This document shows, in pieces, positions 10,501-18,323 of a DNA stretch of 64,000 nucleotides. The position numbers and the translations under genes were made by a program. The stretch is taken from NCBI GenBank assembly GCA_030431255.1, contig JAUIJL010000003.1:62001-126000 (forward strand), read 5' to 3'. The number at the start of each line of letters is the position of its first letter. Position 1 is the stretch's first letter. Origin of the DNA: Thermoanaerobaculia bacterium (GTDB lineage: Bacteria > Acidobacteriota > Thermoanaerobaculia > Multivoradales > J023). The notes under the pieces were generated by a model. It was not told the DNA's origin. It worked only from the letters and a program-made list of their open reading frames with translations, and ran no database searches.

Positions 10501-11422
10501 CCTCGATGCCCATGGCTCCGTCGACCTCGACTTCGGCCCGCGCTCGTTCCGAGTGGGTTTCGACGAGCAACTCAAACCCTTTGTGTGGGACGACGGTAAG
10601 CTCCGCGCCAACCTGCCCAAACCACGCAAAGACGACGATCCCGAGGCGGCCGAAGCGGCCACGGAGCGATTCAAAGCGCTCAAAAAGGACGTCCGAGCCC
10701 TGGGGAAGATCGAGCTCGCTCGTCTGGAGGGCGCCATGGTGCTGCGGCGTCGCTGGGCTTTAGCAGATTTTCGACGATTCCTTGTGGAGCATCCGCTGCT
10801 CCAGCACCTCGTGCGCCGTTTGGTTTGGGGTGTTTACGACGCCGAAGACACTCTGGTCGACGCCTTTCGAGTCGCTGAGGACGGCACCTTCGCCGACATC
10901 GACGACCAAGCCCTGGATCTGCCGGGCGGTGCGATCGTCGGCCTCGCCCATGCCCTTGAGCTGGGCGACGAGCGAAGCGTCGCCTTTGCCGAGATCTTGA
11001 GCGACTACGAGATCCTTCAACCCTTCCAGCAGCTCGGCCGGTCCGTCCATCGCCTGACCGACACCGAGCGCGAGTCCAAGACGTTGACCCGCTGGCAAGG
11101 GCGAATAGTGCCTTTCGGTCGAGTCTTGCAATTGGAAAAAAAGAATTGGATCCGGGGAGAGGCCCAAGACGCCGGCATCAGCTGGTGGTACGAGCGCCCA
11201 GTGGGCGATCGGGGCGAGCTATCGATTTTTCTTTACCTCGATCCCGGCATTTTCACCGGCATGGCCGGCGAGTCCGGAGATCAAACCCTACGAGAGGTAC
11301 AGGTCGGCCGCGCTGGAGAAGCGGAATCCAGGTCGAGAGTCGCCTTCTCAGAGCTCGACGAGGTGTCCGCCAGCGAAATGATCCGAGATTTAGAAAACGT
11401 GGTGTCCGAGGAGGTGAAATAG
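7562..11422 (+). CDS. WGR and DUF4132 domain protein, copy 1 (YehI-like)
   Basis: A 1286-aa cytoplasmic protein. Residues 1-70 form a WGR domain (MRRFEYWDTKSSKFWQ...), with the signature triad here FGR (residues 28-30). WGR domains are known from PARPs and bacterial proteins as nucleic-acid or protein interaction modules. A low-complexity Ala/Ser/Thr/Glu linker follows (75-130), then a long helical repeat-like region. The C-terminal DUF4132 core lies at roughly 1040-1220 (LARLEGAMVLRRRW, FLVEHPLLQHLVRRLVWGVYD). This WGR-DUF4132 architecture is that of E. coli YehI. The ATG at 7562 (GGAG upstream) is preferred to the GTG at 7559. It heads the operon, ending 4 bp before the MoxR ATPase gene. 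Function unknown; the second copy lies at the far end of the block. Confidence 0.85.
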   Translation: MRRFEYWDTKSSKFWQVEVDGFGLTVRFGRIGTEGQTKSKAFDHAEKAATEAEKLIRQKIRKGYVEVAADGPVAERLPETEAQAQLAAERTSTSTEGKATSTGPVSPSPASRATGLSAAANEAEAEVFEWTDRLSKLAFARTGQTAGFRRPKSKNKLWQGIRAFMRIRADGLKETRALEGSDLQALVDTALERSQLLEPPKSPAPVEVEGAMMAVAALRFDHEDTWNPLLDFWVTAFGLETALRALVASAQMKLTFNQSDQERLLTWGGQNTLAKGFVDPWARLREHLARADTENQLTLQEVADELRRHDDQETRVGIAFLFPDRPDWAEQEWVDGAAGDSVYAALLACSMNNAGLVCASEEFLTQAPLVGARLDDPRTVAVSILQSNGPDVVSKLVSELRAFKYGDTRAGLAECLACVRRPESIEALIEYVEEPKVASFLQRVSRWHPTVSLGPLAAATAAGGRRSEVAGRLLAGLLRREGDRLAPQIEALSDTEQKAVRELLGSMETSGEAPLESLPEILTRPPWAEKRKKAEFPTLKELPFPKFEELVDWRPGERAQWLAGMSPERPKAHPRPAEYFDNYLRSNFLFPMGIDELTELARDQPDEAREVIRRAASKKMKSQKGRSDQQWGVPLEYVLTFPPTVATMVLQAYPVGVFRESTSLVYQKLAAEHGFDALDHLVDAAARHPLEALPALAPFHSLRPATAVVAALGKRKGRAEALAWIERRPLAAALGLLHVGVVNNRKTRDLAVEGLHVALRRADREAVAAVIDGADEQWGDSARSLLAFDPRELYPSRLPAKPPFWRPETFSRPRLSQSTVAGGSGVLPAEAVEHLGTMLSFTPTDVVYAGILDVLEACDRDSLAAFAWDLFEAWREAGMPPKEGWAFTALGILGNDDTARKLAPLLRVWPGEGGHQRAVTGLEVLARIGTDLALMHLNGIAQKLKFKGLKAKAREKITEIAERRGLTREQLSDRLVPTLGLDAHGSVDLDFGPRSFRVGFDEQLKPFVWDDGKLRANLPKPRKDDDPEAAEAATERFKALKKDVRALGKIELARLEGAMVLRRRWALADFRRFLVEHPLLQHLVRRLVWGVYDAEDTLVDAFRVAEDGTFADIDDQALDLPGGAIVGLAHALELGDERSVAFAEILSDYEILQPFQQLGRSVHRLTDTERESKTLTRWQGRIVPFGRVLQLEKKNWIRGEAQDAGISWWYERPVGDRGELSIFLYLDPGIFTGMAGESGDQTLREVQVGRAGEAESRSRVAFSELDEVSASEMIRDLENVVSEEVK

Positions 11423-11426
11423 GGCC

Positions 11427-12518
11427 ATGAGCGATCATTCTCCCAAGCTCCAGCGCCCGCCCGCGGAGGAGCTCTACGCCGGCGAGCTGGAAAGATTGCG
11501 CGAAACGGACAAGGCGGATCGACCGCCGGGCTGGTCTCTATCGCTGCAGGCGGCCCGCTCCTTTGTGCTCGGTGACGACGAGCTCGAAGTGCGGAGCAAA
11601 ATCGTCTGCTCGCCGTCGTTGATCGATCGCTGCTTGGTGACCTTGGCGACCAGCCGCGGCTTGCTCCTGGTGGGCGAGCCCGGCACGGCGAAGTCGTTGC
11701 TCTCGGAGCTGATCGCCGCCGCCGTCTCGGGCACCTCCACGCTCACCATCCAGGGCAGCGCTGCGGTGACCGAGGATCAGATCAAGTACGCGTGGAATTA
11801 CGCTCTGCTGGTGAACGAAGGGCCGAGTCTCCGCGCCCTGGTGCCCGCTCCCCTCTACCTCGGCTTGCGCGACGGCCGGCTGGTGCGCTTCGAAGAAATC
11901 ACCCGCTGCCCGCCGGAGGTTCAAGACACACTGCTATCCGTGCTTTCCGACCGGGTGTTGGCGATTCCGGAGCTAGAGGGGCAAGACGGCATGCTGTTCG
12001 CCCGTGAGGGATTCAACATCATCGCGACCGCCAATACCCGCGACCGTGGGGTCAACGAGATGTCCTCCGCGCTCAAGCGTCGATTCAATTTTGAAACCGT
12101 GTTTCCGATCGCCGACTTCGAGCGGGAGCTCGAGCTTGTGCGGGCGGAGAGCACACGGCTGCTGGAGCGCTCCGGCGTGCCCCGTGCTTTGCCCGACGAT
12201 GTGTTGGAGGTGTTGGTCGCGGCGTTTCGGGATCTGCGAGGGCAGGGGGTGGAGGAGAGCGAGGTGGATCGCCTTTCGACGGTCATGTCCACCGCCGAGG
12301 CCGTGTCCGTGGCCCACGCGGCCGGCGTGCGGGGGCATTTCCTGCGCGGCGGCCCCGCCCGGCCCGAAGACATCGTCGAATGCCTGGTGGGCACGGCGGT
12401 TAAGGATCAAGCGGACGATCTCAAGAAGCTGCGGCGGTATCTCGAGCAACGGGCGAAGAGACGAAGTGGGGAGGCGTGGAAGGCCTTCTACCAAGCACGG
12501 CATCTACTTCCCGGGTAA
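11427..12518 (+). CDS. MoxR-family AAA+ ATPase (YehL-like)
   Basis: A 363-aa AAA+ ATPase of the MoxR type. Walker A is GEPGTAKS (residues 83-90). The Walker B region is RLVRFEEI (151-158), with the acidic pair EE in place of DE. Sensor 1 is IIATANT (198-204), and the arginine-finger/sensor region is SALKRRFNF (214-222). MoxR proteins are thought to act as chaperones that remodel or activate partner complexes, usually with a VWA protein, and a VWA gene lies two genes downstream. The ATG at 11427 follows the WGR-DUF4132 stop by 4 bp. Synteny with DUF5682, VWA and SWIM genes places it in the YehL subfamily rather than the classical MoxR or RavA groups. Confidence 0.9.
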   Translation: MSDHSPKLQRPPAEELYAGELERLRETDKADRPPGWSLSLQAARSFVLGDDELEVRSKIVCSPSLIDRCLVTLATSRGLLLVGEPGTAKSLLSELIAAAVSGTSTLTIQGSAAVTEDQIKYAWNYALLVNEGPSLRALVPAPLYLGLRDGRLVRFEEITRCPPEVQDTLLSVLSDRVLAIPELEGQDGMLFAREGFNIIATANTRDRGVNEMSSALKRRFNFETVFPIADFERELELVRAESTRLLERSGVPRALPDDVLEVLVAAFRDLRGQGVEESEVDRLSTVMSTAEAVSVAHAAGVRGHFLRGGPARPEDIVECLVGTAVKDQADDLKKLRRYLEQRAKRRSGEAWKAFYQARHLLPG

Positions 12519-12536
12519 TTTCGCCGGGATCCTTCG

Positions 12537-14984
12537 ATGAGCACGTCCGTCGCCAGAATTGCCAGAGCTGCCGAGGCTGCCGGTCCACACGTGGTCGGCG
12601 TGCGCCACCACAGCCCGGCGTGCGCGCGTTTGGTGCGGGAGACCATTCGCCGCGTGCGTCCGCGGCATGTGCTGATCGAGGGACCGTGCGATTTCAACCC
12701 TCGGCTCGACGAGCTGCGTCTCGACCACCAGCTGCCGATCGCCGTCTTCTCCTACTTGCACAGCGATGCATTTCGGCACGCGGCGTGGGCACCGTTTTGC
12801 GAGTATTCTCCGGAATGGATCGCCCTCGAAACCGCCCGAGAGGTGGACGCCGAAGCGCGTTTCTGCGATCTGCCCTCATGGCACGAGTGCTTCCGAGATC
12901 TGCGCAATCGATATGCCGACCGGCGGGGAGACGACCACCGGCGACACGCCGAATCCTACGTCGACCAGCTGTGCGCAAGGTTCTCCGTGGACGATTCCGA
13001 CAGCCTGTGGGACCACCTCTTCGAGCAGCCCATGCCCACGGACGAGCTCGGCCGGCGGTTGGCCACCTACTTCGAGCATCTGCGCGACCATCGTCCGCCG
13101 GCGGAGACCGACGAGCCCCGGGAGCGATTCATGGCCCAAGCCGTGGCGTGGGCCGTAGCCGACGCCGCGCCCGAGTCGGTGGTTGTGGTCTGCGGCGGCT
13201 ATCACGCTCCGGTCCTCGCTCGGGCATGGCGGGAGCATGAGCCCGACTCGGATTTTCCGTCCGTTGAGCCGCCGCCGGGCGCCGACTGCCACAGCTATCT
13301 GGTGCCCTACAGCTACAAACGACTCGACGCCTTTGCCGGCTACCAATCGGGCATGCCGTCTCCGGCGTTCTATGAAGAGCTTTGGCGGACGGGCCCGGAG
13401 GTCGCGGGCTCCCGCGCCGTGGAGTGGGTGGTAGGCCGGTTGAGGGCCAAGAAGCAGCGGCTTTCCACCGCGGATTTGATCGCCGCCGACGCCATGACCC
13501 GAGGGCTCGCCCGGTTGCGCGGGAGAACCCAGCCGTGCCGCGTCGACGTGCTCGACGGCTTGGCCGGCGCGCTGCTGAAAGACGGACTCGACGCGCCCAT
13601 GCCCTGGGCTCGGCGAGGAGCGTTGATGCCCCACACTCACCCCCTGCTGGTGGAAATGGTCAAGGCTCTTTCCGGTGATCGGCGCGGGCGGCTCGACCCA
13701 CGCACCCCCCAGCCACCTCTTTTAGTGAATGTGCAACAGATATTGGATGAGCTGGACCTGAGCCCCGGCGAGCGTGTGGGAGCCGAGCGTCGGGTAGAGC
13801 TGGATCTGCTCGATCCCTTCGATCGCCGCCGCAGCCGGGCCCTTCACCGGCTGGCGATCCTCCGCATTCCCGGCTTTGATCGCCTCACCGGCCCCGAGCA
13901 AGCCGGCGATGTTGTGCTCCATGAAACGTGGCGCCTACGCCGCGTGCTCCACGCCGAGGTCGCGGTGATCGAGGCGTCTAGCTGGGGGCCGACCTTGGCC
14001 GCCGCCTGCGCGGGCCGCTTGGAAAATCGGCTCGCCGAAGCCGAGAGCCTGGGTGAGCAAGCGGATCTGCTCACGGCGTCGGTCTTCGCCGGTCTGGACG
14101 CCTTGGCCGAGCGTTGTTTGGAGGTGGTCTCGCGGTGCATCGACCGGGAGCCCGCATTCGGCGAGCTCGGCCGAGCAACCCGTCGGTTCTTTGATTTGTG
14201 GCGGCATGACGGCGTGTTCGCGGATCTACGGCGCGCCGCCCTGCCGAGCTTGCAAGACGTGTTGGACCGCTGCGTGGACCGCGGTCTGTGGCTGCTCGAG
14301 GGCCTCCATGGCGGCGCGGCACCGGCCGATCCGCTTGACCTCGAAGCCTTGGCAACCCTGCGTGACGTGGTGTCGAAACGCTCCACGACTCGGTCGCAAA
14401 ACGCGCCGGCGGTGTTTTCCCGTCGCGCCCTCGATCCTGAAGCGCCCCCGGCCATCCGGGGTGGTTGCCTCGGTGCCCTGTGGAGCCTGCAAGATGGGTC
14501 GCCGACACCGGCGTGGTCGACTCCTTCCGGCGAGCCACCGGAACGATTGGCGCTGCGGGGCCTGCGGACGGTGCGCCGGGATCTCTTGGGCGAATTCCTG
14601 GCCGGCCTTTTCGCCTTGGCCCGGGAAGCGTCGTTGCGCAGCGAGCCCTTGCTGGAAGCCCTCGATGCGACCCTCGCCGAGCTCGAAGACGAGACGTTCC
14701 TCGTCGCCCTGCCCGCCCTGCGTCTCGCTTTCTCCTATTTTCCGCCCCTGGAGCGTGAGGTGCTGGCCCGCTTCGTCTCGGCCCGCCACGGAGATCCTTC
14801 GGCGGCCGGCGTCCGAGATCTGCTGCGTGTATCCACCTCCCCGGTGGATTTCGCCGCCGGCAGCCGGCTAGATGCGCGAGTCGCCGAGGTGGCTCAACGT
14901 TACGGCTTGTCCGACTCGCTCGACGACCCTGCCCCCGATGCTTCCGAGCCCGGTGGCCCCGGTGATCCGGAGACCTTGCCGTGA
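12537..14984 (+). CDS. DUF5682 family protein (YehM-like)
   Basis: An 815-aa soluble protein of unknown activity, assigned to DUF5682 by its N-terminal signature GVRHHSPACARLV followed by a beta strand and IEGPCDF (about residues 20-60), and by its place between MoxR and VWA genes as in E. coli yehM. A further conserved-looking element, VVVVCGGYHAPVLARAW, is near residue 220. The His-rich N-terminal element, the IEGP strand and the later GGYH recall the layout of TraB/TIKI-like metal-dependent proteins; this is only a weak inference. The C-terminal half is Leu/Ala/Arg-rich, probably helical repeats. It starts 18 bp after the ATPase gene and overlaps the next gene by 4 bases (GTGA), so translation is probably coupled. 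Confidence 0.8.
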   Translation: MSTSVARIARAAEAAGPHVVGVRHHSPACARLVRETIRRVRPRHVLIEGPCDFNPRLDELRLDHQLPIAVFSYLHSDAFRHAAWAPFCEYSPEWIALETAREVDAEARFCDLPSWHECFRDLRNRYADRRGDDHRRHAESYVDQLCARFSVDDSDSLWDHLFEQPMPTDELGRRLATYFEHLRDHRPPAETDEPRERFMAQAVAWAVADAAPESVVVVCGGYHAPVLARAWREHEPDSDFPSVEPPPGADCHSYLVPYSYKRLDAFAGYQSGMPSPAFYEELWRTGPEVAGSRAVEWVVGRLRAKKQRLSTADLIAADAMTRGLARLRGRTQPCRVDVLDGLAGALLKDGLDAPMPWARRGALMPHTHPLLVEMVKALSGDRRGRLDPRTPQPPLLVNVQQILDELDLSPGERVGAERRVELDLLDPFDRRRSRALHRLAILRIPGFDRLTGPEQAGDVVLHETWRLRRVLHAEVAVIEASSWGPTLAAACAGRLENRLAEAESLGEQADLLTASVFAGLDALAERCLEVVSRCIDREPAFGELGRATRRFFDLWRHDGVFADLRRAALPSLQDVLDRCVDRGLWLLEGLHGGAAPADPLDLEALATLRDVVSKRSTTRSQNAPAVFSRRALDPEAPPAIRGGCLGALWSLQDGSPTPAWSTPSGEPPERLALRGLRTVRRDLLGEFLAGLFALAREASLRSEPLLEALDATLAELEDETFLVALPALRLAFSYFPPLEREVLARFVSARHGDPSAAGVRDLLRVSTSPVDFAAGSRLDARVAEVAQRYGLSDSLDDPAPDASEPGGPGDPETLP

Positions 14985-16105
14985 GCCCCCGACTCGACAT
15001 CAAGCAACGCTGGCGGTTGCTGCTAGGGCGGTCCGCGGAAGGTTGCCTCGGGGAGGGGGAAGGCCACATCGCGGCCATGGACGCGGCCCTCGAATGGCTC
15101 TACGATCGGGATGAGGCCCTCGACCAGCGCGACATCGCTCGGCGTGGCGGTGACGAGCCCAGCGCGCTGAGCGTGCCCGATTGGATCGATCAGATCCACG
15201 AGCTTTTTCCGAAAGAAACCATCGAGCGCTTGGAGCGGGATGCGGTCGAGACTTTCGGCCTCGCGGAGGTGGTCACGCACCCGGAGGCCCTTGAGCGGGT
15301 AGAGCCCAATCCCAACTTGCTGCGGGCGATTCTGCGCACCAAACACCTGATGAATCCCGACGTGCTCGAAGCCGCACGGAGGTTGGTGCGGGAGGTCGTC
15401 CGTCAGCTGATGGAGAAGCTCGCCAGGGAGATCCGCAGCGCCTTCTACGGCACACCGAGCCGACGACGACGCAGCCCCTATCCGCTAGCTCGCAATCTGG
15501 ATCTACCGCGCACCTTGCGGGAGAACCTCCGCCATTGGGATCCCGAGCGCCGCAAGCTCTACTTGGAAAAACCGTTCTTCTTCAGCCGGGTCAAGCGCCA
15601 CACGGATAGATGGCAGATCGTGCTCTTGGTCGACCAAAGCGGCTCCATGGTCGACTCGGTGATCCACAGCTCGATCACCGCCGCCTGCTTGTGGAAGTTG
15701 CCGGGCATGCGCACCCATCTGGTGGCCTTCGACACCTCGTTGGTCGATCTCACCCGCGATGTCGACGACCCCGTAGAGCTGTTGATGAAAGTGCAGCTGG
15801 GGGGCGGCACCGACATCGGAAAGGCGGTGGAATACGGCGCGAGCCTACTGGAAGTGCCGGCGCGCTCGATTCTCGTGCTGATCACCGACTTTTATGAGGG
15901 CGTCCATGTCCAGCCACTGGTCAGCCGAGTGGCGGCCCTGCGAGGCCAAGGCACCCTGGTGCTCGGCCTGGCGGCCCTCGACGAAAACGCCGAGCCCCAA
16001 TACAACCGGGAGCTTGCCCAGCGCCTGGTGGAGGCCGGAGCAGAGGTCGGGGCCATGACCCCCGGCGAGCTGGCTTGTTGGATTGCCGAGAAGGTGGGGG
16101 GCTGA
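14981..16105 (+). CDS. VWA domain protein, MoxR partner (YehP-like)
   Basis: A 374-aa protein with a C-terminal von Willebrand A domain. The MIDAS metal site is complete: DQSGS (residues 218-222), the Thr of GGGTD (274-278), and ITDF (301-304). The N-terminal half (1-205) is a charged helical region. VWA proteins next to MoxR ATPases generally act as the metal-dependent adaptor that recruits targets. The GTG start at 14981 overlaps the previous stop codon (GTGA) and the next gene starts 1 bp after its stop, so these proteins are probably made in fixed ratio. It corresponds to E. coli yehP. Confidence 0.88.
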   Translation: MSPRLDIKQRWRLLLGRSAEGCLGEGEGHIAAMDAALEWLYDRDEALDQRDIARRGGDEPSALSVPDWIDQIHELFPKETIERLERDAVETFGLAEVVTHPEALERVEPNPNLLRAILRTKHLMNPDVLEAARRLVREVVRQLMEKLAREIRSAFYGTPSRRRRSPYPLARNLDLPRTLRENLRHWDPERRKLYLEKPFFFSRVKRHTDRWQIVLLVDQSGSMVDSVIHSSITAACLWKLPGMRTHLVAFDTSLVDLTRDVDDPVELLMKVQLGGGTDIGKAVEYGASLLEVPARSILVLITDFYEGVHVQPLVSRVAALRGQGTLVLGLAALDENAEPQYNRELAQRLVEAGAEVGAMTPGELACWIAEKVGG

Positions 16106-16106
16106 G

Positions 16107-18212
16107 GTGGCGCGACACGACCTGCTGGCCCTCAACGCCGACAAGGTGGCGGTGCTCTCGAATCGCGGTCTGGTGAAACGGGCGGCCAAGGAGCTGTCCG
16201 CCGGCAAAGGCCCCGAGCTGCGGGAGGAGGTCGACGGCACCGTGGTCGGTACCTTTGCAGACGGCACCGAAGCGCGCCTTCCTCCCGGTGTCGCCTTGGC
16301 CGACGCTCCCTGCACGTGCGCGGCTCCACCCCACAAGGCGTGTCGGCATCGGGTGGCGGTGGTCTTGGCCTACCTACGGCAAGTGGGGCCGGCCGACGGC
16401 GAAGCGCCCAGCGACGAGCCCGACGAACCCAAAGAATCCGACGAGCCTCACGAGCCCAAGGAACCTAAAGGGCCCGCGGCCACGAGCGACTCGTTTCCAC
16501 CGTCGCCCGGAGCGCGTTGGTCGCCGGGCACCCTCGACGACACGGCTCTTGAGCGTTTTCTCGGTCGCGCGGTGATCGCCGGCGCCCGGCGCCGACGAAA
16601 GCGGGGCGTGACCGTGGAGATCCGGCGGGCTGAGGGCCCCGACCTTGCAGGCTCCGAAACCGGCGATGTGCCCACGGCCCGGTTGCCCACCTGTACCGTG
16701 CGTTTCCTGGTGCCCGGCGAGCTCGCCATGGCCCGCTGTGATTGCCGCGCGATCCACGGCTGTGAGCATCTGGCCTTGGCGGTGTGGGCTTTCCGAGCAG
16801 CGGATCGCATCGACCCCGAAGCCGACCAGCGGATCGTCGATCCCAAGATCCTCGACCTCGAGGAGGTTGCCGTGTCGTCGCGTTCTGCTGCCGGCTCGGG
16901 AGGTCTCGCGGCTCGGGCGGCCATCGAAGAGCTGCTGCTCTGCGGCCTGGCGGAATCGTCCCATGATCTCGCCCAACGCTTCGCCGTCGCTCGCCGGACT
17001 TTGAGCTCGGAGCGCGATGCCTGGCCGATGGTGGTGCTCGGGGAGATCGAGGGGCAGATCGATGCTTGGAACCGCCGTAGCGCCCTTTTCAACGATCCAC
17101 GGCTGACGGCTTTGGCGGTGGAGCTGTACGCCCGTTATCGCGCGGCGGAGCGGGGAGGCGCCCTGCCGGCGAGCCATATCCTAGGCCGTGGCGAGCCCGC
17201 CCGCACAGAGCTCAAACACGTGGCGCTTACGGGCCTGGGTGCCCGTGTCTTGGTGGACGGCGAGGGACGCGTCGCGCGCTTCCTGCTGGCCGACTTCAAA
17301 ACCGGCGATGTGCTGGTGCTCACCCGTCGCTGGAAGTCGAGCCAAGCCGTCGGCTTCGACATCGGCCGTCGCGGCTTCGCCGACGGCACCCTTCACACCC
17401 TGGCCGGCGGTCGTACCGTCAGCCAGGTGGCGTCCCGCATGGTCAACCGAGCGGTGCTCATCGGTCGGCGGAAAGGGGGCACCTCGGTAATGCCCCAGAC
17501 CGGCGCCTCCTGGGCCGATTTGCCGGCTCCCTTGAAGGTCGAGCGGGTGGTCGACCTGGCCCGTCATACCGCCTCCCGTCCACCGGCCTTCCTGCGACCC
17601 CACCTTCTGGGGGAAGACGTGCATGTGCTCAGGATTGCGGAGATTGTGGATGCCTTTTACGACCCGGCTCGGCAGGCGGTGATCGCCGAAGCCCTCGATG
17701 CCGCCGGTGAGCTGTTCCGCATCGGTCTCGAGCATCGGGCCGTCACACCCCACGCCCTCGACGCCCTCGGCCACGCGCTCACCCGCGATCCCAGCTGGGT
17801 CGCCGGCCCCGTCCGCCGCTATGGTTCGACCTTTGAGGTCGAGCCCACCGCCCTGGTGGTGCCGGGCGAGGTGATCGTTCCCGACCTGGCCGGTCCGACG
17901 AATGAAGCCCCCCTGGACATTCGCCCGACGGCCGATCCCAAGAATCGCTTGGACCAAGCCCTCGGCCAAGCCCTATCCACCCTACAAGAAGCTCCACATC
18001 GAGGCCTGCAACTCCTGCCCGAAACCTGGTCACAGCGTGCTCGCCAAGCCGCCGACGAGCTCCAGGAGCTGGGCCTCAACGGCTGCGCCCAGCGCCTGAG
18101 AGCCTGCGCCGACGCCGTCGTCACGGGCTCGTCTCGGGGAGAGTGGCGGCTGGCCTGTGAAGCCTGGACCGACGCCACGCTCCGTCTTTTGCTGGCCCAA
18201 GAGCTGCGATGA
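16107..18212 (+). CDS. SWIM zinc-finger protein with two SWIM motifs (YehQ-like)
   Basis: A 701-aa protein with two CxCx(n)CxH SWIM-type zinc motifs: Cys69, Cys71, Cys79, His81 (CTC...CRH) and Cys211, Cys213, Cys219, His221 (CDC...CEH). An acidic Pro/Glu-rich linker (about 95-125) separates them. SWIM domains are known as DNA- or protein-binding zinc modules. The remaining 450 residues, including a probable beta-rich segment near 360-470, match no domain I know outside YehQ-like proteins. I chose the GTG at 16107, one base after the VWA stop, over an in-frame ATG at 16083 that would overlap the VWA gene by 23 bp; the true start could be either. E. coli yehQ is the syntenic counterpart. Confidence 0.82.
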   Translation: MARHDLLALNADKVAVLSNRGLVKRAAKELSAGKGPELREEVDGTVVGTFADGTEARLPPGVALADAPCTCAAPPHKACRHRVAVVLAYLRQVGPADGEAPSDEPDEPKESDEPHEPKEPKGPAATSDSFPPSPGARWSPGTLDDTALERFLGRAVIAGARRRRKRGVTVEIRRAEGPDLAGSETGDVPTARLPTCTVRFLVPGELAMARCDCRAIHGCEHLALAVWAFRAADRIDPEADQRIVDPKILDLEEVAVSSRSAAGSGGLAARAAIEELLLCGLAESSHDLAQRFAVARRTLSSERDAWPMVVLGEIEGQIDAWNRRSALFNDPRLTALAVELYARYRAAERGGALPASHILGRGEPARTELKHVALTGLGARVLVDGEGRVARFLLADFKTGDVLVLTRRWKSSQAVGFDIGRRGFADGTLHTLAGGRTVSQVASRMVNRAVLIGRRKGGTSVMPQTGASWADLPAPLKVERVVDLARHTASRPPAFLRPHLLGEDVHVLRIAEIVDAFYDPARQAVIAEALDAAGELFRIGLEHRAVTPHALDALGHALTRDPSWVAGPVRRYGSTFEVEPTALVVPGEVIVPDLAGPTNEAPLDIRPTADPKNRLDQALGQALSTLQEAPHRGLQLLPETWSQRARQAADELQELGLNGCAQRLRACADAVVTGSSRGEWRLACEAWTDATLRLLLAQELR

Positions 18213-18238
18213 GCGACGGCATTCGGTGCCTTTCGCTC
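18211..18238 (+). terminator. Stem-loop between the SWIM gene and WGR-DUF4132 copy 2
   Basis: Outer stem GAGCGA / TCGCTC (18211-18216 with 18233-18238) encloses an inner GGCA-TTCGG-TGCC hairpin. No T-run follows, so it may be a weak terminator, an RNA processing site, or an mRNA-stabilising element that sets lower expression of the last gene. Confidence 0.35.
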
Positions 18239-18323
18239 GTCGTCCATGGATAGATCAGATAGCATCTGAGCACACATCCAGACGTCAGGAAGCTTTTCAC
18301 GGGTGGTGTTTGAGGGAGCGCTC

